Assembly (NCBI RefSeq): GCF_036416795.1
Contig: NZ_CP143867.1
Span: 5,324,001 to 5,388,000, forward strand
Reading direction: 5' to 3'
Source: Bacteroides sp. MSB163
GTDB lineage: Bacteria > Bacteroidota > Bacteroidia > Bacteroidales > Bacteroidaceae
Length of the DNA: 64,000 nucleotides
Below, piece after piece: positions 41,826-51,802 of this stretch; position 1 is the stretch's first letter; each line of letters opens with the position of its first letter. Both the position numbers and the translations under genes were made by a program. Below the pieces are notes generated by a model. That model was not told the origin of the DNA. It ran no database searches and saw only the letters and a program-made list of their open reading frames with translations.

Positions 41826-43439
41826 TTAATTGTACATTTTAGCTCTTAATTCCTTAATATGGTCAGAAGTGATGTATTCGTCATATTCCATCATCTTATC
41901 AATAATACCATTCGGAGTCAGCTCGATAATACGATTGGCAACGGTCTGTATGAACTCGTGGTCATGAGAAGAGAACAGGATATTACCTCTATACGTCTTC
42001 AAGTTATTATTGAATGCCTGGATGGACTCCAAATCAAGATGATTGGTAGGAGTATCTAAAATCAGACAGTTGGCATTACGCAACTGCATACGGGCAATCA
42101 TACAACGCATCTTTTCACCTCCCGACAGCACACTTGCTTTCTTCAAAACCTCTTCACCGGAAAACAGCATACGACCCAGGAAGCTCTTCATATAAACTTC
42201 ATTTCCCTCACCAAACTGGCTCAACCAGTCCACCAGATTCAGATCCGTATTGAAATACCGGGTATTATCCAGCGGCAAATATGCCGTAGTAATAGTGACA
42301 CCCCAACTGAAAGTTCCTGCATCCGGCTTCATTTCTTCATTTATAATCTCAAACAATGAAGTCATGGCACGGGGATCGCGGGAAAGGAACACCACCTTAT
42401 CCCCTTTCTCTATATTGAAGTTTACATCGCGGAAAAGCACAGTACCGTCTTCCAAAGTCTTGGTCAGTCCGGAAACTTCCAGAATCTGGTTACCCGGTTC
42501 ACGCTCGGGAGTAAAGATAATGCCCGGATACTTACGCGAAGAAGGCTTGATTTCTTCCACATTCAGTTTCTCCAACATCTTCTTACGGCTGGTAGTCTGC
42601 TTGCTCTTCGCCACATTGGCACTGAAACGGCGAATAAATTCTTCCAACTCTTTCTTCTTCTCTTCTGCCTTAGCCTTCTGGTTCTGTTGCTGGCGGAGGG
42701 CTAACTGGCTTGATTCATACCAGAAACTATAGTTACCGGCAAACAGGTTAATCTTACCATAGTCGATGTCTACTGTGTGCGTGCAGACAGAGTCGAGGAA
42801 GTGACGGTCGTGACTCACAACCAACACCGTATGTTCAAAATTAGCCAGATAATCTTCCAGCCACATCACGGTTTCCATATCCAGGTCATTGGTAGGCTCA
42901 TCCAGCAATAAGTTATCCGGATTACCAAACAAAGCCTGTGCCAGCATCACACGTACCTTCTCCTTGCCGCTGAGGTCACCCATCAGCACATAATGCTTAT
43001 CTTCTTTAATGCCCAGACCGCTCAACAAAGCCGCCGCATCGCTTTCTGCATTCCAGCCGTCCAGTTCCGCAAATCTTTCTTCCAATTCGGAAACCTTCAA
43101 ACCGTCCTCATCCGTGAAATCTTCTTTGGCATAAAGCACTTCGCGCTGTTTCATGATATCCCACAAAACAGTATGCCCCATCATCACGGTATCCATTACC
43201 GTAAGTGCATCCCACTTAAAGTGGTCCTGACTTAATACGGAGAGGCGTTCACCCGGACCTAACATAATAGAACCGGTCGTAGGGTCCAAATCACCGGATA
43301 TAGCACGCAAGAAGGTAGATTTTCCGGCACCATTGGCACCGATAATACCATAGCAGTTTCCACTTGTAAACTTCAGGTTTACATCATTAAATAACACCCT
43401 TTTTCCAAACTGTACGGAAACATTAGAGACTGTAATCAT
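41826..43439 (-). CDS. ABC-F family ATPase with degenerate second ATP site
   Basis: A 537-residue soluble twin-NBD protein of the ABC-F class, which acts on ribosomes. NBD1: Walker A GANGAGKS near 37, signature LSGKEKVRVMLAQ, Walker B NLLLDEPTNDLD near 188. The linker (about 240-310) is Lys/Glu-rich. NBD2 is unusual: where Walker A is expected the sequence reads KVVFLSRDPRAMTS, without GxxxxGK, and Walker B reads LILDTPTNHLD with Thr in place of the catalytic Glu; the signature LSGGEKMRCMIARMQL is intact. The ends read MITVSNVSVQFGKRVLF and KELRAKMYN. There are no TM segments, so it is not a transporter. Confidence 0.92.
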   Translation of the reverse strand: MITVSNVSVQFGKRVLFNDVNLKFTSGNCYGIIGANGAGKSTFLRAISGDLDPTTGSIMLGPGERLSVLSQDHFKWDALTVMDTVMMGHTVLWDIMKQREVLYAKEDFTDEDGLKVSELEERFAELDGWNAESDAAALLSGLGIKEDKHYVLMGDLSGKEKVRVMLAQALFGNPDNLLLDEPTNDLDMETVMWLEDYLANFEHTVLVVSHDRHFLDSVCTHTVDIDYGKINLFAGNYSFWYESSQLALRQQQNQKAKAEEKKKELEEFIRRFSANVAKSKQTTSRKKMLEKLNVEEIKPSSRKYPGIIFTPEREPGNQILEVSGLTKTLEDGTVLFRDVNFNIEKGDKVVFLSRDPRAMTSLFEIINEEMKPDAGTFSWGVTITTAYLPLDNTRYFNTDLNLVDWLSQFGEGNEVYMKSFLGRMLFSGEEVLKKASVLSGGEKMRCMIARMQLRNANCLILDTPTNHLDLESIQAFNNNLKTYRGNILFSSHDHEFIQTVANRIIELTPNGIIDKMMEYDEYITSDHIKELRAKMYN

Positions 43440-43507
43440 TGATTTATTTACTATTTATCGATTTACAATTTATACGAATGAGTCGCTTTTTTATTCACCA
43501 CAGGGTG

Positions 43508-43515
43508 CAAAGATA
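43508..43515 (-). promoter_or_regulatory. -7 box (TATCTTTG) for the ABC-F gene
   Basis: Minus-strand TATCTTTG lies 68 nt before the ATG at 43439. Confidence 0.5.
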
Positions 43516-43570
43516 GGCATTTTTCCATGAATACTCGTAGAAATGCGCTGTCAATCTGACATAAAAGTAT

Positions 43571-43578
43571 TACCTTTG
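43571..43578 (+). promoter_or_regulatory. -7 box (TACCTTTG) of grpE-dnaJ
   Basis: TACCTTTG followed by CGG. The leader before the ATG at 43700 is about 115 nt and holds GTTAGTA...TACTAAC (43619-43640), a 7-nt dyad with an 8-nt spacer. It recalls but does not match the CIRCE operator. Confidence 0.55.
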
Positions 43579-43699
43579 CGGCGTTTTAGACAAATGTTGC
43601 CTATTTGGCAAAGTTTTTGTTAGTAGAGCGATATACTAACTTAAACCCTTGACAGCAATGAAAACAAATCCTTTTTATAAGTATAATAAGAATAGAAAT

Positions 43700-44293
43700 A
43701 TGGACCCGAAAGAAAAAGAAAACATCAACGAAGAAGAGTTAATGTCCGAAGCTGCTCAGGAAGAAGCCGCGGAGAATAATGAAGAAGTTCGTGAAGAAGA
43801 AACGCAGGAGGAAACTCCTCTGACAGAAGAAGAAAGACTTGCCAACGAGCTGGAAGAGGCTAACAAAACGATAGAAGACCAAAAAGATAAATATCTGCGC
43901 CTCTCCGCCGAGTTTGACAACTATCGCAAACGCACCATGAAGGAAAAGGCCGAGCTGATTCTGAACGGTGCCGAAAAAACCATCAGCAGCATTCTTCCTA
44001 TTGTAGACGACTTCGAACGCGCCCTGAAAAACATGGAAACTGCCACAGACGTAGCAGCCGTGAAAGAAGGAGTGGAATTGATTTATAATAAGTTCATGTC
44101 TGTATTGGGACAGGACGGCGTGAAGGTGATTGAGACCAAAGACAAACCTCTTGACACCGATTTTCACGAAGCAATCGCCGTTATCCCTGCACCGGACAAA
44201 TCCCTGAAAGGGAAAATCCTGGATTGCGTACAGACCGGCTACACGCTAAACGACAAAGTAATCCGCCATGCCAAAGTGGTGGTAGGAGAATAA
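43700..44293 (+). CDS. grpE: GrpE nucleotide exchange factor
   Basis: 197 residues from the ATG at 43700 (MDPKEKEN); upstream in-frame starts exist, but this one fits Bacteroides GrpE. An acidic N-terminal tail (to about 60) precedes the long helix (EEANKTIEDQKDKYLRLSAEFDNYRKRTMKEKAEL) and the C-terminal beta domain ending in VIPAPDKSLKGKILDCVQTGYTLNDKVIRHAKVVVGE. It promotes ADP release from DnaK. dnaJ follows after 10 nt in the same operon. Confidence 0.96.
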   Translation: MDPKEKENINEEELMSEAAQEEAAENNEEVREEETQEETPLTEEERLANELEEANKTIEDQKDKYLRLSAEFDNYRKRTMKEKAELILNGAEKTISSILPIVDDFERALKNMETATDVAAVKEGVELIYNKFMSVLGQDGVKVIETKDKPLDTDFHEAIAVIPAPDKSLKGKILDCVQTGYTLNDKVIRHAKVVVGE

Positions 44294-44303
44294 CATAATA
44301 TAT

Positions 44304-45473
44304 ATGGAAAAAAGAGATTACTACGAAGTACTGGAAGTCGAAAAGACAGCATCGGTAGAAGAAATTAAGAAAGCCTACCGCAAAAAAGCCATTCAATATC
44401 ATCCTGACAAGAACCCAGGTGACAAAGTGGCGGAAGAAAAATTCAAAGAAGCGGCAGAAGCCTACGATGTACTAAGCAATGCGGACAAGCGTGCCCGTTA
44501 TGACCAGTTCGGTCATGCCGGAATGAGTGGTGCTGCCGGAAATGGTGGACCGTTCGGCGGTTTTAGCGGTGGCATGTCTATGGATGATATCTTCTCTATG
44601 TTCGGAGATATTTTCGGTGGACATGGCGGTGGCTTCGGAGGCGGATTCAGCGGTTTCGGAGGCGGAAGTTCACAACGCCCGCGTTTCCGCGGTTCGGATT
44701 TGCGCGTAAAAGTGAAACTGAATCTGAAAGAGATTTCTACCGGAGTAGAAAAGAAGTTCAAACTGAAAAAGTACGTTGCATGTGATCACTGTCACGGTTC
44801 AGGGGCTGAGGGTAACGGCGGTTCGGAAACCTGCTCGACCTGTAAAGGTAGCGGTACGGTAATCCGTAACCAACAGACAATTCTTGGCACGATGCAGACA
44901 CGTACTACCTGTCCGACTTGTGGCGGTGAAGGCAAAATCATCAAGAATAAATGTAAAGTATGTGCCGGAGAAGGTATCGTTTACGGCGAAGAAGTGGTAA
45001 GCGTAAATATTCCTAAAGGCGTAATGGAAGGTATGCAGCTTTCTATGAGCGGAAAAGGAAATGCCGGAAAACACAACGGTGTTCCGGGCGACTTGCTGAT
45101 TCTTGTAGAAGAGGAACAGGACAAAGATCTGATTCGCGACGAAAATGACTTGATTTACAACCTGCTTCTCAGCTTCCCGACAGCCGCTTTAGGCGGTGCG
45201 GTAGAAATACCAACCATTGACGGAAAGGTGAAGGTCAAGATCGAATCGGGTACACAGCCGGGTAAAGTGCTCCGCCTACGCGGAAAAGGTCTGCCAAGTG
45301 TAAACGGATACGGTACGGGAGATTTATTGGTAAATGTCAGCGTATATGTACCGGAAGCGCTTAACAAAGACGAGAAAAAAGCACTTGAAGAAATGGAAAG
45401 CTCGGATAACTTCAAGCCCAATACTTCGATTAAGGAAAAGATTTTCAAGAAGTTCAAGAGTTTGTTTGACTAA
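44304..45473 (+). CDS. dnaJ: Chaperone DnaJ
   Basis: A 389-residue co-chaperone of DnaK. J domain (1-70) with the HPD motif in IQYHPDKNPGD, a Gly/Phe-rich region (about 75-130), four zinc-binding CxxCxGxG repeats (CDHCHGSG, CSTCKGSG, CPTCGGEG, CKVCAGEG, about 158-230) and the two beta-barrel substrate domains. This is the complete type I arrangement. Co-transcribed with grpE; dnaK is not in the window. Confidence 0.97.
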   Translation: MEKRDYYEVLEVEKTASVEEIKKAYRKKAIQYHPDKNPGDKVAEEKFKEAAEAYDVLSNADKRARYDQFGHAGMSGAAGNGGPFGGFSGGMSMDDIFSMFGDIFGGHGGGFGGGFSGFGGGSSQRPRFRGSDLRVKVKLNLKEISTGVEKKFKLKKYVACDHCHGSGAEGNGGSETCSTCKGSGTVIRNQQTILGTMQTRTTCPTCGGEGKIIKNKCKVCAGEGIVYGEEVVSVNIPKGVMEGMQLSMSGKGNAGKHNGVPGDLLILVEEEQDKDLIRDENDLIYNLLLSFPTAALGGAVEIPTIDGKVKVKIESGTQPGKVLRLRGKGLPSVNGYGTGDLLVNVSVYVPEALNKDEKKALEEMESSDNFKPNTSIKEKIFKKFKSLFD

Positions 45474-45509
45474 ACTGACTTTAAACTGAAAATGGATTCA
45501 TGTCTATAC

Positions 45510-45672
45510 GGGTTTTGAATGAAGTGATGATTTATTTTTTAGACGCGGATGACACGGATGACGCAGATTTTTTATTTATTGATGTGACAGCGCAGCCTTT
45601 AAATCCGTCTCATCCGTGTCATCTGCGTCTAAGAGATTGAATACATAGGCTAAAATCATTTACCTCATTTCT
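45510..45672. repeat. 163-bp dispersed inverted-repeat element, copy 2
   Basis: Same orientation and sequence as 4211-4373 apart from one base (C at 45609). It lies 36 nt past the dnaJ stop. The 30-nt arms at 45541-45570 and 45601-45630 can fold into a long hairpin. Confidence 0.85.
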
Positions 45673-45782
45673 TTTCCGTTTTAAACGATACTGTTTTTTT
45701 TATAATTGAAAGATTTTTTGCGTTATAAAAGAAAAAACGTCAAAACTAATCCCATTCATCTGGTAGCATAGTATAGTTTTAC

Positions 45783-45790
45783 TATCTTTG
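45783..45790 (+). promoter_or_regulatory. -7 box (TATCTTTG) for the protease/SusCD series
   Basis: TATCTTTG followed by CC, 55 nt before the ATG at 45846. Confidence 0.5.
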
Positions 45791-45845
45791 CCGACACTTA
45801 ATTCTATGAGTAGAATAGGTAACCTGATGATAATTGATATAACTG

Positions 45846-48473
45846 ATGAGACTAAAAACAATTCTGCTAACTACAGTGGCTACAGGCACCTTGATATGTG
45901 AACCTGTTATGGCATACGCTGTAGATTCCACACCCGATTCTATGGGATGGTTCCGAAAGAAAAAGAAGAGTGAACCAAACGACAGTGTTAAATCCAAAAA
46001 CGAGTACGAGAAACTGACCGGAGACGGTAGCATCATTCACCGTGGTATGTTCAATGTGTACCAGAAAAAGAACGATTATTATTTTGAGGTACCGGTGGAC
46101 TTACTGGGCAGGGATATGTTGGTAGTGAACAAGCTCCAACGCGTTCCTTCCGAACTGAACGAGGCCGGAGTGAACCGTGGTACGAATTATGAAAACCAAA
46201 TGGTACGCTTCGAACAGGATAAGGCGACGAATAAGTTGCTTATCCGCCAAAGCCGCCCTCTCCCCCTCGCTCCTGCCGGAGACGCAATCAGCCAGTCAGT
46301 ACGTGACAACTACATCTCACCATTGATAGCCGGCTTCAAGATTGAGGCATTCAATAATGACTCTACGACGATGGTTATCAAGGTGAATGATATTTATGAT
46401 GGAACAGAGACGAGTATCAACAACGTATTTACCAATATCAACCTGGGAACGTCTTCCATCAAAAACCTTTCACGTATCCTTTCCATCAAAGCATTCGAGA
46501 ATAATGTGGTGGCCACGTCCGAGCTGACAACGAAAGTGACCGAAGGAACGACTTCCGTCTACGTAACCGTTGAAGTCAGTTCTTCACTGATGTTACTGCC
46601 GGAAACACCTATGACCGGTAGACTGGATAATGCCCGTGTAGGGTATTTTACCAATCCTTTGCTCAGTTACAGCGACGGACAACAACGGGTCAGCAAGCAA
46701 CAGTTCATTACCCGCTGGCGTCTGGAGCCTAAACCGGAAGACCGCGAACGGTATCTGCGGGGCGAATTGGTGGAGCCGGCCAAGCCGATTGTATTTTATA
46801 TAGAAAACTCTACTCCGTATCGTTGGCGCAAGTATATCAAACAAGGTATTGAAGACTGGCAGGTGGCATTTGAACGTGCCGGATTCAAGAATGCCATTAT
46901 CGCCAAAGAAATCACCGACAGCATGACGGTAGATATGGATGATGTGAATTACTCCGTACTGACCTATGCAGCCTCCACCAAAGCAAACGCTATGGGGCCG
47001 TCTATTCTGGACCCCCGATCAGGGGAAATCCTGGAAGCGGACATTATGTGGTGGCACAATGTACTAAATATGCTTCAGGAATGGATCACCGTACAAACAG
47101 GTACTGTACGCCCGGAAGCCCGCGGCATCAAGCTGTCCGATGAACTGATGGGAGACGCCATGCGTTTTGTAGCCTGCCACGAAGTAGGTCACTCTTTAGG
47201 GTTACGCCACAATATGATGGGATCATGGGCATTCCCCACCGATTCCTTGCGCTCCAAGTCATTCACCGACCGGATGAATTCGACCTCTTCTTCCATCATG
47301 GATTATGCCCGTTTCAACTACGTGGCACAACCCGGTGACGGAATAACCGCTCTTTCACCGCATATCGGTCCTTACGATATCTTCGCCATCGAATACGGTT
47401 ACCGTTGGTATGGAAAAGAAAATCCGGAAGAAGAAAAGGATTTACTTTATGATTTCCTGAGCCGCCATACCGACCGCCTGTATAAATACAGCGAAGCGCA
47501 GGATGTACGCGATGCCGTAGATCCCCGTGCACAGAACGAAGATCTGGGTGATGACACCGTACGTTCTTCCCAATATGGTATTGCAAACCTGAAGCGGATC
47601 GTTCCCGAAATTATAAAATGGACGACGACCGGAGAAAAAGGACAGACTTATGAAGAAGCTTCCCGCTTATACTATGCCGTAATCAATCAATGGAATAATT
47701 ATCTGTACCATGTACTCGCCAACATCGGTGGTATCTATATAGAAAATACAACTGTGGGTGACGGACAGAAGACTTATACTTTTGTAGAAAAAGAAAAGCA
47801 ACAAGCTGCCCTGAAGTTCTTACTGGATGAAGTGCTGACTTATCCGAAGTGGTTATTCGACACAGAAGTAGGTGAATATACCTATCTGCTTCGTAACACT
47901 CCGCTGGGTGTTGTAGAAAATGCACCGACGCAGATATTGAAGAATGCCCAGTCCTATATCCTGTGGGATCTTTTATCCAACAACCGCCTGGTACGTATGC
48001 TTGAAAACGAAGCGGTAAATGGTAAAAAGGCTTTTACTGCCGTAGAACTGATGGATGGTTTACATCGTAGCATTTTTGCCACAACGGAACGGGGAGCATT
48101 GCCTGACGTCATGACACGCACCTTGCAGAAAAACTTCCTGGATGCCTTGATTACGGCCGCTGCCGAAAGCGAAGGAGTAAAAATCAACAAGAAGTTAATG
48201 GACAATCATTTCCTGCTGGATAACCAGTTACCGCTTTGCAGTTGTGATGAACATGCTCATCGCTCGTTGGATGCAGACCGGATGGGTGCCCGCCGCGAAT
48301 TGAATTTCTACGGCTCACAACTGAACCGCATCTCAGATGCCATTTCCGTGAAACGGGGCGAATTGTTGCGGATCAAGGATCTGCTTCAAAGCCGCCTGGG
48401 AATATCAGATGTGGCAACCAAATATCATTATAAAGACATGATTCTCCGTATCAACACGGCATTAGGAATTTAA
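45846..48473 (+). CDS. Secreted zinc metalloprotease (DUF5117/DUF5118, metzincin motif)
   Basis: An 875-residue exported protein (signal peptide about 1-26, MAYA). An N-terminal DUF5118-like segment and DUF5117 region (about 60-400) precede the extended zinc motif CHEVGHSLGLRHN near 447-459, i.e. HExxHxxGxxH. A metzincin-like Met turn is suggested by SSIMDYARFNY near 485. The C-terminal DUF4953-type part extends to the end. The substrate is unknown. The SusC gene starts 41 nt after its stop, so both are probably one transcript; a role in the PUL is possible but unproven. Confidence 0.9.
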   Translation: MRLKTILLTTVATGTLICEPVMAYAVDSTPDSMGWFRKKKKSEPNDSVKSKNEYEKLTGDGSIIHRGMFNVYQKKNDYYFEVPVDLLGRDMLVVNKLQRVPSELNEAGVNRGTNYENQMVRFEQDKATNKLLIRQSRPLPLAPAGDAISQSVRDNYISPLIAGFKIEAFNNDSTTMVIKVNDIYDGTETSINNVFTNINLGTSSIKNLSRILSIKAFENNVVATSELTTKVTEGTTSVYVTVEVSSSLMLLPETPMTGRLDNARVGYFTNPLLSYSDGQQRVSKQQFITRWRLEPKPEDRERYLRGELVEPAKPIVFYIENSTPYRWRKYIKQGIEDWQVAFERAGFKNAIIAKEITDSMTVDMDDVNYSVLTYAASTKANAMGPSILDPRSGEILEADIMWWHNVLNMLQEWITVQTGTVRPEARGIKLSDELMGDAMRFVACHEVGHSLGLRHNMMGSWAFPTDSLRSKSFTDRMNSTSSSIMDYARFNYVAQPGDGITALSPHIGPYDIFAIEYGYRWYGKENPEEEKDLLYDFLSRHTDRLYKYSEAQDVRDAVDPRAQNEDLGDDTVRSSQYGIANLKRIVPEIIKWTTTGEKGQTYEEASRLYYAVINQWNNYLYHVLANIGGIYIENTTVGDGQKTYTFVEKEKQQAALKFLLDEVLTYPKWLFDTEVGEYTYLLRNTPLGVVENAPTQILKNAQSYILWDLLSNNRLVRMLENEAVNGKKAFTAVELMDGLHRSIFATTERGALPDVMTRTLQKNFLDALITAAAESEGVKINKKLMDNHFLLDNQLPLCSCDEHAHRSLDADRMGARRELNFYGSQLNRISDAISVKRGELLRIKDLLQSRLGISDVATKYHYKDMILRINTALGI

Positions 48474-48514
48474 ACCAGTTTTCAATTTAAGTATTAATTT
48501 TATTATTTTAACGG

Positions 48515-51500
48515 ATGAAAAGACGCTTATCTGTCGCATTCCTATTACTAATAGGAACGTTCACATACGCCCTTGCCGCAAACCGGCAGGTAGAGGGTGT
48601 AGTCATCTCTTCTGAGGATAATTTGCCTCTCATCGGCGCTTCTGTCTATGTGACAGCCGGTGATTTGAAGAAAGTTGGGAATAATCAGTCCACCATTGGT
48701 GTCATTACTAATATTGACGGTCAATTTTCCATCTCCATTCCGGAGGGAGTTACCCGTTTTTATTGTAGTTATGTCGGCTATGATGTACTGGAAGTAAAGC
48801 TCGTACCGGGCAAGAATAAATATGACATCACCCTGCAACCTTCCGCCCACATGCTCGATGCGGTAGTTGTGACGGGATATCAGACTGTAGAACGCCGCAA
48901 GTTAACGGCCGCCGTATCGAAGATCGATATCTCGGACCAGATGATGGGTGCAACCAAGAGCATAGACCAGGCATTGGCCGGACAGATTGCCGGACTTTCC
49001 GTGAGCAACATTTCCGGTACTCCGGGCGCTCCTGCCAAAATCCGTATTCGCGGTACATCCTCTCTGAATGGTACGCAAGACCCTTTGTGGGTGCTGGACG
49101 GTATTCCATTGGAAGGAACGAACATTCCTAATATGGAAGTATTGAAAGACATCGATAACATAGGTCAAACCGCTATTGCCGGTCTGAATCCTGCCGACAT
49201 CGATAATATCACCGTTCTGAAAGACGCTGCCGCAACTGCCATTTACGGTGCCCGTGCTGCCAATGGTGTAATCGTGATTACTACCAAGAAAGGTAAAGTG
49301 GGCAAACCGGTTATTAACTTCTCCACTAAACTGACCTATTCTCCGAAGTTGAATATAGACCGTTTGAACCTGTTGAACTCAGAAGAGAAGGTAGGTCTGG
49401 AACTTGACTTACTGGCAGCCGGCTATCCTTACAGGGAAACCAAAGGCGAGGTATACCGCATTATCTCCGGGTTGGGAGAACTCAGCAATTTCAAAGACGG
49501 AGGCTGGAACGCCTTGTCATCCAATGCTCAAAGCGCAATAAATAAACTGAAGGCAACAAACACAGACTGGAGTGATATTCTCTTCCGCGACGCATTCACA
49601 CAAGAGTATAACCTGTCTCTTTCCGGTGGTAGTGAAAAGGCAACTTACTATACTTCTTTCGGATATATGAAAGAGAATGGTAACATTCCGAATGTATCTG
49701 CCGAACGTCTGAACTTAGTGATGAAGACCAGCTATAAAGTGAACAGCATTCTGAAAGTAGGTGCCTCTATGTTTGCCAACCGCCGTAAGAATTCAAGTTA
49801 TCTGCCAGATTCGGATGGTTTAACCAATCCGATATTCTACTCTCGTCTGGCTAACCCTTACTTCACGCCATACAACGAAAACGGTAATTACAACTACGAC
49901 ATTGATGTGGAGAATGATGTGGATATGGACTTTGGATTCAACCCTTTTGAAGAACTAAAAAACACCACCAACGAAACCACTATCAATGGGCTCTCATCTA
50001 TCTTTGATGCAGAGTTACGTTTTGACGACCGATTCAAGTTTACCACCCAGCTCGGTTTACAACTTGATAAAACATCCATCGAGAAGATTGCCGATGAAGA
50101 ATCTTTTGCCATGCGTAAGGAAAAAAAGAATCACCGCAGCAATGGTGTAACTTACCTACCTGCGGGAGGATTCCATAAGGCCAACGAAAATTCATTGTCC
50201 CAACTCACCTGGAAAGCGATGGGAGAATATCGCGATACCTACAACGACATCCATGAGTTCGAAGCAATGGTAGGAACGGAAATCCGGAAGACATGGGAAG
50301 AAAAGCTATACAGTGCCGGTTATGGATTTGACCGTAAAACATTGACAACAAAGCCTATTATCTTCCCGGAAGAGAGCCAGGCATTCAAGTTACATGAAAA
50401 GGGTCATGTGGAGAACGCATACGTGTCCGCTTTCTCAACCCTGTCTTATTCTTTATTGAACCGCTATACATTGGGAGGAAGTATCCGTTTCGATGGTTCC
50501 GACCTTTTCGGTGTAGACAAAAAGTACCGCTATCTGCCCTTATATTCAGTCAGTGGTTTGTGGCGTATTTCCCAAGAACCTTTTATGGCAAGTGCCAAAT
50601 GGATAGATAATCTGGTAGTCCGTGCATCCTATGGTTTGCAGGGAAACATAGATAAAAACACCTCTCCTTTCCTTTTGGGAAATTACAGAATTGAGAATAT
50701 CCTGCCGGGAGGTTCAGAAGATATGATTGACGTTTCCGGCGCACCGAACAAAAAAACTGCGTTGGGAGAAAACCCATTCTGTAAATGCAGGATTTGATTT
50801 TGCTGTATTGAATCAGGCTATCAACCTGAGTGTAGACTACTACTACAGAAAAGGTGTAGATTTGATCGGAACCCAGATGTTACCTCTGGAAACAGGTTTC
50901 GAAATGCTGACCGTCAACTGGGCCAGCATGCGAAATCAAGGTGTCGAGGTCGCTCTCAGCACACGCAATGTCCACACCAAGAATTTTATGTGGACCACTA
51001 ACTTCAACTTCGCATACAACAACAATAAGGTACTGAAAGAAGCACTGCGCGAAGATGCCTTGGAACCGGGACGTGAAGGTTATCCCGTAGGAGCCTTGTT
51101 TGCCTTGAAAACAGCCGGGCTGGATGAAGAAGGTTATCCGGTGTTCCAGGACAAAGACGGAAAAGCCGTATCGGCCATGGAATTCTTTAAACTTCAGGAA
51201 TGGGGATTCGGAGCAACCGACCTGACAGCCCGCGAGCGTCGTGAACTTTACACGTATGCCGGTACTGCTGACTGCCCTTATACAGGTGGTTTCAATAATA
51301 CTTTCACCTACAAGGCTTTTGAACTGGGTGTCAACTTCAGCTTCGACTTCGGTGGAAAGGTACGCAGTCAACCCACCTACTCTATCGTTGATTTCGACAA
51401 AGGACGTAACACGAACCGTGATATCCTGAATCGTTGGACTCCGGAAAATACGGAAACGATCTTCCCGGTTCTGCTGAGTCAGAACGAACGTCTGGACGAA

Positions 51501-51782
51501 TATATGTGGTATTCAAATCAGAATGAAATATACCGTAACCTGGATATTTGGATCAGAGACCTGAACTATGTGAGACTGCAAAATATTCGGCTGGGCTATA
51601 CATTGCCTACTAACTTCAGCCGCATGTTGGGAATGACTTCCGCCACAGTTGCCATAGAAGGACGCAACTTATTGGTATTCGGCTCAAGCTACAAAAACTA
51701 TCTCGATCCGGAAACCATGTCCAATGCTTATGCAACACCGGCTCCCAAGTCCGTGACCTTAAGCCTGAACCTGATTTTTTAA
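48515..51782 (+). pseudogene. SusC/RagA-type TonB-linked receptor, frameshifted at an A7 run
   Basis: Outer-membrane transporter for oligosaccharides, about 1,090 residues if intact. Signal peptide (1-22), CarboxypepD_reg-like domain (about 26-105), plug with VVVTGYQTVERRKLTAAVSKI, GTPGAPAKIRIRGTSSLNG and PLWVLDGIP, then barrel. The first frame stops at 50797 after a divergent tail. The second frame, from the same place to 51782, continues with KLRWEKTHSVNAGFDFA, the expected SusC continuation. The break is a run of seven A's (50750-50756); six would restore the frame as NKK-LRWEK. It may be a real mutation, phase variation, slippage or a sequencing error. The SusD partner downstream is intact. 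Confidence 0.88.
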
Positions 51783-51802
51783 TTTTATAGAGAGTAACAA
51801 CA

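Noticed and set aside
43619..43640. CIRCE/HrcA operator in the grpE leader
   Set aside because: The 7-nt dyad GTTAGTA...TACTAAC with 8-nt spacer does not match the CIRCE consensus TTAGCACTC-N9-GAGTGCTAA.
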